Shown here: positions 24,109 to 35,342 of the stretch, piece by piece
How positions within the stretch are numbered: the stretch's first letter is position 1
Layout of the letters: the number at the start of each line of letters is the position of its first letter
Assembly: GCA_003988855.1 (NCBI GenBank)
Contig: QYAI01000123.1
Location: forward strand, 1-64,000
Direction: 5' to 3'
DNA from: Arachnopeziza araneosa
Lineage: Eukaryota; Ascomycota; Leotiomycetes; Helotiales; Arachnopezizaceae
DNA: 64,000 nt
The notes under the pieces: model-generated
Databases searched by the model: none
What the model was told of the DNA's origin: nothing
Seen by the model: the letters and a program-made list of their open reading frames with translations, nothing else
Translations under genes and position numbers: made by a program

Positions 24109-25692
24109 GTTATTCTCCCATCAACGGTTGAAGAGAGATGGAGAGAGAGGACTCGGGAAGGCGCTCAAGTCGAGTGTTTGGGGATACGCCGGTTCCCTGT
24201 CTCGTCGACCGGGAGATCATTCAAGTCGTGGTAGGCTGGGTGAATAATACAAAGAAGGTCGTATTATCTATCCATCGGCCAGCAAGAGGAAAAGAGTGTC
24301 GTAAGATATTAGGAATTACCTCAGTTCTGGCGGAGGCAGAGCGCTGCACAGTAAGAGCGTGAAGGTTGACGGATTGAAACTAGCAGGGAAAGGGGGGAGG
24401 AGCTGAGGGTCGTTGCGCTTGGCGGCGTTTACGGTTTCGAATTGCTTCGCAAAGTCACCAAGCTCTTGCCCACAAAGATACGAAAACAGTGCTCGAGTGA
24501 ACAATTCATCAAAAAATGATTCAATCTCAAAATACGCTGTGAGCCTTCGGCTTTGCGATGAATCTTTACCCCCACAGCGAATAAGAATACGAAAAGGTTC
24601 CCAAAACAGGGCTGGGTGAGGCAAGCCGCTTCTCAGCTTATCCCCATCATCATCCTCGCACTCCCTCTGTGCAGTGGCGGAGTTTGATCTGAGGCTTGGG
24701 ACAGCAATCATTCCTCCAGTGAGCATGAACCCAGCCGTTGCTTCGGACACCCGACCAAGAAGAGATGTAGTCTGGATTCTGTGTTTCGAGATCATCGCGA
24801 AGTTTCAGCAATTGTCATGGCACACAAGTTCTGCAGGTGGACTTGAGATGAAACTTGACATCCGCCTGTCGGGGCGTGTTTTCACTTCTTCCTGCCTTCC
24901 AGCACCATTCCGATCGCCTCACGGCGCAAGAAACATCCATTTTTTCTTTTGCCTCATCTCATCACATCGTCGCCTTCCTCCAACCAGCTCCCTCAGCCAC
25001 CCTCCACCTCTTGACACCTTCCTACCAACCACACAATTCGGAGAAATCACCTGCACCGTAGATTGCGTAGGTGTGCGGCTGTGCTGGCTTGCCTAGTCGG
25101 TAGTTTCGGAACGGGTTTGCATCGCGATCTTCTCGTCAGAATTAGTCAATTCTTGCAATGAGTAAAAGCAATAGACTATCGATAACCGGAGCCTAGTTGA
25201 TTGGGCTCTTTGCTCTGCCAACACTCTGAGGTGTTGTTCAAGACAATTTCATTTCTCAATAACTGTGTAACAAGATCAAAAATAGATTGGCCAAGCCGGT
25301 CAGGGAGCCGCATGATACAGTGCAATATAGGTACGCCACAAGGAAGCATGTCAGGATCCCTGGGTGGGACCAAGTATCACGTATTTTAAGCGAAAAGGCT
25401 TTGCAACCCTCTGACTTCAAGAATTGGTCCTCTCTCTACCTGACTTGTATTTACTTTGGCTATTGAACGTCGTCTTAATCTAGGTGAGCCTCGAAATTTG
25501 GCTCTCTTGTGGGAAAAGGGCTGCAAATCTTCCATAGAACTCACGCAATATGGGACATTTTCTTAATAAGATTCATTCATTTTGATATCGACAGGCCAAG
25601 ACTTCAATAGACGACTCCCATCCCAAGACCTATCTTCGAAGTAACCGAAATACTTTCGTAGCTCCCAAATTAAAAGCTATCAAGTCCAGACC
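24109..25692. other. Intergenic, about 1.6 kb
   Basis: Promoter side of the ADAM gene and 3' side of acetyl-CoA synthetase. A 159-residue open frame on the minus strand (24795-24316) has no family features and no start context that I trust. Nothing else is supportable. Confidence 0.4.
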
Positions 25693-27960
25693 CTACTTCT
25701 TCCGAGAGTCGTGCACAACCTCGATGATCTTATCCACAACACTTGGATCTGAGAGCTATCCATGCTGTTAGTCATAAAATCATAAACAAGGATGAAGAGG
25801 CTTACTGTAGAAGTATCACCCAATTGATCTTCCTCTCCCGCCAAAATCTTTCTCAGGATACGTCTCATAATCTTACCGCTTCTCGTCTTTGGTAAATCAG
25901 GTACAACGAAGATTGCCTTTGGCGCCGCAAACGGTCCAATACTCTTTCTGACTTGCAAGATCAGATCCTTCTTCAGCTGATCATTGATCTCGTTGCCATC
26001 CTTGATTGCAACGAAGGCATTGACCGCCTGACCAGTCAGCTCGTCGTTGATACCTACCACCGCAGCTTCAGCAACAGCGTGGTGCTCAATGAGAGCGGCT
26101 TCGATTTCGGCAGTGGAGAGACGATGGCCAGAGACGTTGACGACGTCATCTACACGGCCTCGGATCCAGTAGTAACCTTCGTGGTCTCGACCAGCTCCAT
26201 CACCAGTGAAGTAGTATCCTTTGTACACATTCAGGTATGTATCCATGTACCGCTTATGTGCGCCCCAGACGGTTCTTGCCATGCTAGGCCATGGCTGCTT
26301 AAAAGCTAGTACACCTTCGACATCGTTGCCGTGAATTTCTTCACCAGATACGGGGTCGATGATCGCGGGTTCGATACCGAAGAAGGGAAGGGAGGCAGAC
26401 CCAGGCTTGGTTGGGGTTACGCCTGCAAGAGGGGTGATGACGTTTGATCCAGTCTCGGTTTGCCAGTATGTCTAGACCCGGTCAGTCATGGTTGTTTCCC
26501 GAATATATGGGATACTCACATCCACAACGTGCGCCTCTCCCTTACCGACGACGTCAAAATACCATTTCCACACTTCTGCGGCAATGGGCTCTCCTACGGA
26601 ACCCAAAACACGTAGATGCTTCATTTGCCCTCTAACATGCTGGTCACCTGCACGCTTGAGTAGTCTCAACGCGGTAGGAGCAACATAGAATTGAGTGACT
26701 TCGTGCTTCTCAATGACATCCCAGTATCTTGAGAAGTTGGGGTAGGCGGGGGTTCCTTCGAAAACGACAGTTGCGATGCCAAGTAATAGAGGAGCGTAAA
26801 CAACATAGGTGTGGCCTGTAATCCATCCTACATCACCTCCGCAGAAGAATTTGTCGGAATCATGAATATCAAACACATACTTTCCGGTTGCAGCAGCTCC
26901 GACCAGATATCCACCAGTGCTATGCATGACACCCTTTGGTTTACCAGTTGATCCTGAGGTATAAAGCAAGAACAGCGGATCTTCCGAGTTCATTGGCTCT
27001 GGGGCAATATAAGAAGGCCACTTCTCAACCTCCTCATGCCACCACCAATCTCTTCCCTTAGTCCATGGGACTTCAGCACCAGTGCGCTTATACACCAAGC
27101 AGTGAGTTACATCTGGGCACTGCTTAAGCGCATCATCCACGATCTTCTTGGTTCCGATGAGTTTCCCACCGCGCTTACCTTCATCGGTGGTGATGACGAC
27201 CTTGGATTGCGCATCGATGACACGGTCGCGAAGGGAATCGGAAGAGAAACCAGCAAAGACAACAGAGTGCACGGCTCCAATTCTTGAACAGGCGAGGAAG
27301 GCAATCAAAGCCTCGGGAATCATAGGGAGGTAAATGGCAACAGTATCGCCCTTCTTGACGCCCATCTGCTTCAACACATGCGCCGTCTTGCACACTTCTC
27401 GAAGAAGCTCGGCATATGTGAGGGTGCGACCATCTTCAGCATCATCGGCCTCGTAGATGATGGCTGGCTTGTTAGGATGCTTGAACGCATGGCGATCGAC
27501 GCAATTGTATGAGGCGTTCAGTTGGCCCTCGAGGAACCAGGCATTGTCGCCATTGGCAAAGCTGCCGCTATGGACCGTCTGGAAATCTCGCTGCCAGGTG
27601 AGGAGCTCTCGGGCTAGTTTCCCCCAAAACTTCTTGGGTTGGGTAATTGACTCCTTGTACAGTGTTTGGTAGTCCTCAAGACCTGAAGAATGGTGCGTGA
27701 GTGTTTGGAGGGGCGCAATTGGGGTTGAGGCGGCTTACCGTTCAAATGTGGCTTGCTCGGATGCTCTGGGGAAGGGTTAATTGCTTTTTCACGGCTGGAG
27801 GGAGGTGGGGTAGCTGCTCACTCTCGAACATCTTCTTTGGCGGGTCTGGGGGAGAGGTCAGTAGGGATTGCATTCCACGACCATGCGACTCACGAAAGGT
27901 GTCAACCTCATGGGCCTCAGCCACCACGGGGTTCGTCGGTTTGACTGGGCCTTCAGACAT
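25693..27960 (-). CDS. facA: Acetyl-CoA synthetase
   Basis: Makes acetyl-CoA from acetate, ATP and CoA through acetyl-AMP; needed for growth on acetate and for histone acetylation. Exons 27960-27894, 27845-27822, 27765-27739, 27682-26520, 26471-25806 and 25755-25693 give 669 aa, the usual FacA length. The second and third coding exons are only 24 and 27 nt and are needed to rebuild the N-terminal block PKKMFEKHPSKPHLNG. The AMP-binding signature YTSGSTGKPKG is at about 280-290. YWQTETG (429-435) marks the adenylate site. GRVDDVVNVSGHR and the catalytic RSGKIMRR (Lys about 627) follow. The start MSEGPVKP fits fungal FacA. In Aspergillus the gene is controlled by FacB and carbon repression; I did not verify such sites here. 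Confidence 0.97.
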
Positions 27961-27992
27961 GATGGGTGGTTGCGCAGAGGGAAGTTGGGGAC

Positions 27993-28023
27993 GAGGAGGA
28001 GGAGGAGGAGGAGGAGGAGGAGG
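27993..28023. repeat. (GGA)n microsatellite, 5' leader of facA
   Basis: About ten GAG/GGA triplets lie 33-63 bases upstream of the acetyl-CoA synthetase start codon, so the transcript leader would read as a pyrimidine (UCC) tract. Confidence 0.8.
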
Positions 28024-28145
28024 ACAGGAAACGGAGGGTTTTTGGTCGTGCTCGGTGCGGGGCAGCTATTTTTAAAGGTTCTGCTCGCTGATCTGTTACC
28101 ACGGAAGTCCTGCAGATGTCACAATGCGATTGATTCGCGTGCAGC

Positions 28146-28191
28146 GGAGAGAGAGAAGAGAGAGAGAAGAGAGGGAGAGAGAGAGGGAGAG
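28146..28191. repeat. GA-rich simple repeat
   Basis: Imperfect (GA)n/(GAGA)n tract about 190-230 bases upstream of the acetyl-CoA synthetase start. CT/GA tracts are common in fungal promoters; no specific role is shown. Confidence 0.7.
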
Positions 28192-28770
28192 TAGGTAGGT
28201 CAGGTCAGGCGGTGGAAGAGAAGAGCAGCAGAAGGAGGAGGAGGAGGGAAATAGATGAGGAGCGTTCGGTCTTATGAGTTTGGTTGGTGGTTCGGAGTAA
28301 AGGACGCTTCGACGACTGCTAGAGGTAAGGGTAGTAAGGATTTCATCTAGAGAGCTCCCCGTCACCAGGAATCATAATTTACCCCGGCTATTGTAGAGGC
28401 AGCGCGACGACTGGAAGGGACGAGGGGGGGGAGGGGCCTCATCCTTCAACCCGAGCGGAAAGGGCCTATGGACAGCCTGAGGCATCATGGGGTGATTTGA
28501 TGTTGGAAGTCGCCGTGGGTTGCTCCTGCAGGCGTTGGAGTTGAAATCATCTGATGCCCTTTGACATTTGTCACCGTCACTTAATCACTCACCACCATTC
28601 ACTCCCTCGTTCAATCCTCCCCTTTTCCCAGCCTCAACACAACACCACCCCATGCCTGCGGTAGAGTGGTACGCCCAAGAATCCATCCACCGTGGATCGC
28701 GCCATCCAATGGGAAAACGACGCGGGTTTCATCTATCTGGGGCATGATGAAGCAGAGAGGCTGAAAAGCG

Positions 28771-28810
28771 CTTGCTGCCCTGTACTGCCCTGTACTGCCC
28801 TGTCCTGCCC
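28771..28810. repeat. Tandem decamer TGTACTGCCC, about 4 copies
   Basis: Four adjacent 10-base units, two of them perfect TGTACTGCCC and the outer ones with one or a few changes. Located in the facA upstream region. Confidence 0.75.
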
Positions 28811-28850
28811 CCTCGGCCCTCGCTTGCCTTCCTCTCTGCCTTTCCCTTTC

Positions 28851-28882
28851 CCTTCGCCTTCGCCTTCGCCTTCGCCTTCGCC
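28851..28882. repeat. (CCTTCG)n hexamer microsatellite
   Basis: Five perfect CCTTCG units plus a partial copy, embedded in CT-rich DNA about 900 bases upstream of acetyl-CoA synthetase. The hexamer unit makes it open in all frames on this strand but it does not look coding. Confidence 0.85.
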
Positions 28883-29486
28883 TCTCCCTCCTCGTGCCTC
28901 TGCCTGTCTTCGGCTGCGCCATCCGAATTGACAGCTCCAGTACACAAGACCCAGTACGGAGTACACAACTTCATTTCTCTCCCTAGGTAATCCCTTCCCG
29001 GTCGTCCATCCAGCTCCTTAACCGACTGCCGAGTTCGGTGCCACTCACACCTCTCTCCTCCATATTGACCCGGCCGACGAGCCTATCTATCGCTCTATTT
29101 ATCTCTCTATCGGCAAGAAGGAGAGGTAGTATCCAGCCAGCACCCTCGCAAATGAATGTCAGCGCCAACCCAACTGACCGAATCTGGCCTACTAACTGTT
29201 CTGCATTATTGATTCGCATGCACTAAGCCTGCAAGGTACCACCAATTCGGTTTCTTTGCCTGTTCGTTTGCACACAGATTGAAGAATTCTGGTCTTCAAT
29301 GCTTCACCCCCACCTCAAGACCTTTCACTTGATCCAGCTTTGGCTTATGCATGAAATCAACTTCATTGAGATCTATGTCTATCATCCATCCGCCGTAGAA
29401 TTCAAACTACCATTATCATTTACTAACCCAAGGTTCCCAAGCCATATCCTGCGAATGGTCTAACGTCCAGACTACTTGCATTCCAA

Positions 29487-29499
29487 CCCCCCCCCCCCC
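29487..29499. repeat. Poly-C run of 13
   Basis: Uninterrupted C13 about 165 bases beyond the stop codon of the WD40 gene, which reads as G13 on the transcribed strand. Homopolymers of this length are prone to sequencing error. Confidence 0.8.
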
Positions 29500-29664
29500 A
29501 ATAAGTTAGATCCTCATCCATGCCACCCACCCTAAACGCCAGATCCCTCCCCAAACGCCACTGTATGATCCTAAAGTGCTTCAAGAATGTCCACTCCAAC
29601 ACCAGTGCTATCAAAACTTTTATGGCTGGCCACCCAGAAGAACGTAAGAAATCGGAAATCAATA

Positions 29665-32600
29665 TCAAACGCCCACCTCACCAGACACTATGGGAGATCC
29701 GGCTGTTTTAGGCCGTTCTTCAATATCAGGCATCTCAATAGAATCTTGTCTGCTCAGTCTTAACTTTTCATCGAACATAGATACAAGTCTCTCTGAGTAT
29801 TGGTCCAGAAGTCCAGTTAACACGGTCTCGCTGATCGTCTTGCTCTTTAAACTCTTCTCTCCTAGTGCTACAGCCGTAAGTCGTAATTCTTGGTCCAGTT
29901 CCTTCAACGAGTCTTCCTTCACCGATTCTGAGGAGAGGAGCTTCTTTCGGTAAGCGCGTAAAGTTCGACAAGCTTGTTCGGTGGCCATATTCAACGATCC
30001 AAACTCGCTAAAATTTCCGGTGCTCTTGGTGCGACTTCGAGCTTCAAGAGAAGCAAGTGAAGGACGTCTAGCTTCCCTCCCTTTCGGACTCGGCGGTGGA
30101 CTTCGAGATCGGGCTCGATTGGCGCCTCGACGCGATGCCGAGTCATCAGAGGCCGAGGGAAGATGTTTCGAGTTGACAGTAGGAACTGGCGGTGGGGCAA
30201 GTGTTGGAGATTGAGCTGAAAGACCAAACCTCGAAGGTTTTTTCCGCATAATTCTTGGTGGCGATCGATTTCCGGTTGGTGTTGATGTTGCGGAAGCTCG
30301 TTGAAACTCGGCTAGTTCTGCCCGCGAAAGAACTCGCCTAAGCGGTGGTCGGCTCGAAGGTGTGTCTTTTGTAGGAAATTGGTCATCATTCAATTCGATA
30401 GGTTCCTGCAACTCTGGAATTCTGGGTGACAAAGACCATATCATAACCGTCCCATCAGAGCCTGTGCTGATCAGAGTCTTCTGATCTGATTCTGGAGATT
30501 CCAGTAAGGCAACATCCGTGACACTCGTAGTGTGGCCCCATTCTCTATCCAAGAAACTTCCGCTACTTCCATCGTAAATACGGACTGATTTATCAGTACT
30601 AGAAACACCAGCCAGTATTGTGGGACGGCCCGGACTGAGAGGTGGAACACCCATTACTAGAGAATCGAGCACCACGGCCTCCGTCCCATCATTATCAGTT
30701 GCTCGAAAGGACGCGATGAGACGCCCACTCGCAATCTCATAAGTGGCAATGGTTCGATCAAGTAGAGAAACAACAAAATTCCCAACCTGGTCCGCAAAGC
30801 AGGGAGCGATAGAAGCAGGAGAAGCTTTGAGTGTTATAATCCGGAGGGGAACTACTCCAATCATCTCTTGCCCTCCAACGTCCCTCCTAATGAGTTGCCT
30901 CAGATGAATAGTTCTATCGGCAGAGCAGGATATCAGCTTTTCACCGTTTTCGGCAAAGAATACGCCGGAGACGCTAGCTGTGTGGTCGTCTAGCGTCTGT
31001 ACAAGAACCCACTGGTCTGAGAAATATCGAAAGAGCTGAATAGTCCGGTCGCGACCGCATGATGCAATCAAGTTCATGTCTTCAGTCTCAAGAAGAGCTA
31101 TGTCTTGTACATCGGAAGAATGAGCTCTCGTTTCAAAGGTACATAAGCCCGTCAACGAATTGATAACCCTCAAGACTCCATATCGATCACCTGTAACCAA
31201 GAAGTCTGCCCTTTTTGAAGGACGTACTGTCAAGCACTGATTGACAGCATCATCTTCATCAGGTGGAAGTTGTTCCAATTCCACCTTCAACGAACTCTTG
31301 CTGTTGCCCTCCAAGTCCCAGAAAATGACCGTCCCATCAGCAGACCAAGTTAAAAATGCAGCCTGCACATCATTTTCAGGGGACACGAGTCTGACACCAA
31401 GCACAGCATCCCCATGTGCAGGAGAAGGTATATTTTCCATCTTGGGTTCCGCATCTTCCAAGTCAGCCGCTGATATTCCAATCAAGTTATTCGAGTCAAC
31501 AGTTACCAAACTTCTCCCTACATAACCCATCGCACACAAGCTCCCAGGTTTCGCTGTTGAGAAGTTGTCATCAATAGGTATTGGCGATTCAGGTGGTGTC
31601 GTCGGAGCCAGAAGATCATCTATGAACATCGACTTGATGACACCATTTCGGCCTCCTATTTTCACACAGCGAGCTTCTATATCAATCGCTACGCAGCTTA
31701 TTGAAAAGCCAGTATTAGTTAGTTTCAGTAATCGCTGGCCCTCACTGTCGTCAAGAAGACAGATGTCACCCTTTTCAGAGCAGACAATCGCTTTATGCTC
31801 AGATATTGCCGCCAGTGTTGTAAAGGTGGCTTCCACAAGCGGTCCAAGGAGAACATTTCGACCAGCTAAAGTCTTCAGAGTTGGTGGAGGAGGAGCCGGT
31901 TGAGGTGTGCCGTCCAGACCAAAACGTTGCTTCGATGGTGACACACTCCTACTATCCTCTACTCTCCAGATTTTAATATGTCTAGTGCCAATGCTTCCAC
32001 CTAGTAAGCAAAGTTTTACAGACTACAGTGCTAGGGACTTACGTTACGATGCTGTTTCCAAGCCAAATCATCTGCTTGACAAAACTAGTACACTTGTTAC
32101 TGGAGTGTAATTTGGCTGCTCCTGACCTCTGGTTGATGGACCAGACGTAAAGAAACCCATCATTTGGAGATCCTAAGCTCGCAAGATATTTCCCGTCTGG
32201 GCTGAAAGCTACCGCTCGAACACCATAAGTGTGTTCATTCAGAATGACCAGAGGAGTATCGGAAGAGCTATCGTTCAAAGAGAACACGAGAACTCTTGGC
32301 GAGTAACCAGTCTATAATGTTATTAGCTATCACGCTTGATCCTCTAATTCAAAGGAATTCCCACCTCACCGACCGCAAGGAACCTGCCATCCCGACTTAT
32401 CGACAAACACGTGGCTGCTTTGATTCTCTCCCTACTACTCCATGTTTTTGAAGTAGGGGAGTCCCCCCATTCTAGACTTGTGTGTGGTGTTAAAGGAGAG
32501 TAGGGAACTGCGGTGTCCCTAAGAGCTGCTACCGCTCTGTTTCTACCGTCGTTCGCAGTATTGATGGGAGTAGAAGGAAGGCATGTTATGGAGCTGATCA

Positions 32601-32910
32601 AATTGAGCGAAATTGCAGAAGGACGAGCTCTGTAGAATCGCTGCGCGTATTTTGAGGAATCGGCAGTATTAACTACAACGGCGGCAGCTCCAGCGGTGTA
32701 TGCAAAGATCCGAGGGGAACAAAGACTGTCAAATGCGGTAGGAGAGGACACAGTGGTGCCGATTATTCTCTTGAGAGAGAGACCTGATTCATAAAGATTG
32801 CGCGGCTTGTTTGGAGAGCGTGGTGTGCGTGGGAACTGAGAAGTTGAGGGCGTCAATTTAAGTCCCAAGCCGGTATTCGGTGGAAACGATCGCGACGGCG
32901 TTGAAGACAT
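29665..32910 (-). CDS. WD40-repeat protein, MABP1/WDR62-like
   Basis: Large WD40 scaffold resembling the MAPKBP1/WDR62 family. Exons 32910-32365, 32311-32043 and 31993-29665 give 1047 aa. Many WD blades can be seen from about residue 170 to 800 (for example FSPDGKYLASLGS, DGTVIFWDLEG, ASCGRDRTIQLF, ISCSADRTIHL, STGSDGTVMIW), enough for two propellers. VTIGTRHIKIWRV at the second junction fits the family and fixes an acceptor at GTGGAAG, because the nearer ACTAG would bring a stop. The last 250 residues are Ser/Pro/Arg-rich and then helical, ending in a coiled coil. Mammalian relatives act in JNK signalling and at centrosomes; the fungal role is not known to me. Confidence 0.85.
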
Positions 32911-33586
32911 AGTTAAGCCATGAGAAATTGATCAACTGGAAATGCGAGCTCGGGTCTTAGAAAGCCTATCCCGATAAAGAAAACCTATCGCATTTCTTGC
33001 CTTTCCTAGAGAAATCGTCCTGTTGGTAGGGAGTGTTGTTAATGTAGAAGAAGACGAAAACAAAGCTTATTTACGTTAAAAAAAGTCTTGAATGTACAAG
33101 TCTTAACGCGAAATTGAGACTTACAATGGCAGATCCAGAAGATCAATCGAGGACAAAGAATGGCGATTGAGAATCGAAGGGAAGATGAGGAGAGCAGGAG
33201 GATTGAAATGTGACGAGAGTACGCTGTGATTCTTGATCTCATTGCACCGTGCCCTATCAGGAATTTGCTTTTTGTTGCTGGGGGACCAACGCGTGCAGGG
33301 AACGCCAAACGTCTTTTCAGGGGAAGGTCTGTGCCTAGCAACTTAATTTGATTGTTTCCGGTAGCCATTGACAAGGGGATCGGCATTTTGACACTTGAAT
33401 CTTTCAGACACTGGACCGAAATATCAATGCTGAAAACTATATCATAACCTATCAGGGGAACTCTGGGAAACGGCATGTGCATGTAACGCACCCTTTCATT
33501 AAGCTGGGTATTTCGTACACGAACGTGGGATATCGCTACTCTTCCCGCGTCGAAAAGGCGGTTATAATACACTATTTCCAAATGCT
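32911..33586. other. Intergenic, WD40 promoter and Rrg9 3' side
   Basis: A 183-residue open frame on the minus strand here is not protein-like. No other feature. Confidence 0.4.
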
Positions 33587-34615
33587 TCACAGAATTCCAC
33601 CACCAAAACCTTTCGCCCCCATTCCCGTCCGACTCCCTCCATTAATGGACGCTTTCGTTGTAACGAGTTGCGGCGGTGGGTCAGGCATATAAGGCGTATA
33701 TTCAACCCTCGAGGCTCTCTTCCTTAAACCTTTCATTCCAGTTCCTACTCCCATATTTCTCCATCGTGCTGGTGGTATTGCTCCTTGGTCAGCCCATCTG
33801 CCCCAGATTTGCTCTCCACGCTTTAGCCAGCGGCGTTCCCGGTCTAGCTCCTCCTCTGAATTTGGCCTCCACCTCGACTTGAGTATGCGACGAATTGCCT
33901 CAGGGGAGACTTTGAACTCTTGTGCAAGGGAGAAGGTTGGGAATTTGTCCGGCATTTGGGCGTGGAGAGCTCGAATTCCTGCGATAGCATCTGGAGATAG
34001 TTTCTTCAGAGGTTGATATCCGTCAGGATACTTCTCCTTTACCTTTTCCTTCTCTATCATCCAAGGCTCGCGCTCTAGTGGTTGCCAATCATCGACTGTC
34101 TTGGTTCCTTGGGGTTTAGAGAGCTTCAACTTTAATCTAGACTTTGAAGCTTCCTTTGAAGATTCGGTCTCATCCATGATACTCCTCCAGTGCATTTTCG
34201 ACACCGGCTCCTTTCGCTTTGGCAGGTCTGATAATATATCCTGTAACGGTGTGAAATATCTGTGACCCTTTTTGTCGGCTTGACGCGACAGCAATTCATC
34301 AACATGGTCATATTCTGATTCTTCGCCTTGTCCTGATTGCAACTCCTCAACTAGTGCATCAATTGATTCGTGCGAGAAATCCACAACCGCGTTAGACTGA
34401 TCCAACCGAGTGCGTACATCTGTATATGTCGCTGAAGAGAGACTTTTCCTTATGGGGTTGATCTTGGTAGTAGATTCGGATTGACTTTGATTTCTTCGAA
34501 TGGTAGACTTAGGGAGGTGATTCGATATCGGCCACCGTGAAGCGACGGGAAGATTGATTTGGGTTACATTTCGAATAAATAGTTGCAAGGTCGTAGAGGT
34601 ACAACGACAGCTCAT
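33587..34615 (-). CDS. RRG9: Rrg9, mitochondrial respiratory-growth protein (neugrin family)
   Basis: Single-exon gene of 342 aa. In yeast, Rrg9 is a mitochondrial protein needed to maintain mitochondrial DNA and respiration; the animal relative is neugrin. The signature block is at about 205-275: a Pro-Asp-Gly-Tyr-Gln segment, then LSPDAIAGIRALHAQMP, FSLAQEFKVSPEAIRRILKS and ERRWLKRGEQIWGRW. The helix-turn-helix-like FKVSPEAIRRILKSRW is typical. The first 50 residues are rich in Arg, Ser and Thr with few acidic residues, fitting a matrix presequence. I chose the ATG at 34615 because the frame is also open just upstream but without another ATG close by. Confidence 0.92.
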   Translation of the reverse strand: MSCRCTSTTLQLFIRNVTQINLPVASRWPISNHLPKSTIRRNQSQSESTTKINPIRKSLSSATYTDVRTRLDQSNAVVDFSHESIDALVEELQSGQGEESEYDHVDELLSRQADKKGHRYFTPLQDILSDLPKRKEPVSKMHWRSIMDETESSKEASKSRLKLKLSKPQGTKTVDDWQPLEREPWMIEKEKVKEKYPDGYQPLKKLSPDAIAGIRALHAQMPDKFPTFSLAQEFKVSPEAIRRILKSRWRPNSEEELDRERRWLKRGEQIWGRWADQGAIPPARWRNMGVGTGMKGLRKRASRVEYTPYMPDPPPQLVTTKASINGGSRTGMGAKGFGGGIL

Positions 34616-35342
34616 TGCCAACTAATTCGGTGTTTATGAAAGTAAGGTGAGACTTCACAAGGAAAACTTCGCACTGAATTTCGCTTCTCGAGTGTCGGTT
34701 CCTTATCGATAGACCCCTGAATAGCCGAGACTGAGGCTGTAGCTGTGGCGGTCATAGAGAAGCGTTCACTTATTCGTGACACTCTATGCATTTCATCGTC
34801 TCGAATGACCTGCCTATGATTCAGAGGTTCATTATCCTTGGAAATAAGGGTTATCGATATCTGTAATTGGGTCAAGAACTTGTGTCCCTATAATTTTTCA
34901 AATGTTGACATTATGAGATAGAACAACTAGAATGCTTTGGTGTGAGCTCAAATTCCTGGCTAAAGTCCCGTTGGTGATGAAGGTCGTACTATAACATGCC
35001 AGATGCCCTAAATCTATTTACTGTTTCATGGAAGACTAATATTCTCTCGATATAGATAGTCCCGCCTCTGAAAGCGAGGTTTTTGGAATATAGTCGGCCT
35101 AAGCGTTCTATTCAGATCTCAATAGATTTCAACTTTAGGGGAAAGTTTATTACCACCCTAAAATATTTGATCATCTGGCTCCCAAAATCAATAATGCAAT
35201 GATGCACAAAAATAAGGATTCTTCGCTTGAAACTTGTATGCTTTTTCCACAATTTAATTTATAATCCTTGTTCATCTATTTTATCATCTTGCTATATTCT
35301 ACTCCTCTTGCCCGACTGGTATTTGTTCACAACTTCGGATAG
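34616..35342. other. Intergenic
   Basis: Rrg9 promoter and the upstream side of the broken oxygenase gene. No supportable feature. Confidence 0.4.

Larger units (their letters stand above)
27961..29664. other. Intergenic with low-complexity DNA
   Basis: Upstream region of acetyl-CoA synthetase, followed by the 3' side of the WD40 gene. It holds several simple-sequence tracts, listed separately. The open frames here are by-products of those tracts and are not protein-like. Confidence 0.5.

Noticed and set aside
24316..24795. 159-codon open frame on the minus strand
   Set aside because: No family motif, no convincing start or splice context; it lies in the upstream region of the ADAM gene and has the composition of chance sequence.
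28611..28974. Overlapping open frames on both strands rich in Arg, Glu, Ala, Lys or Pro
   Set aside because: They are translations of the CCTTCG and other simple repeats, which stay open in most frames.
33039..33590. 183-codon open frame on the minus strand after Rrg9
   Set aside because: Starts at a weak context, has no domain-like pattern and lies between two genes that account for the surrounding signals.
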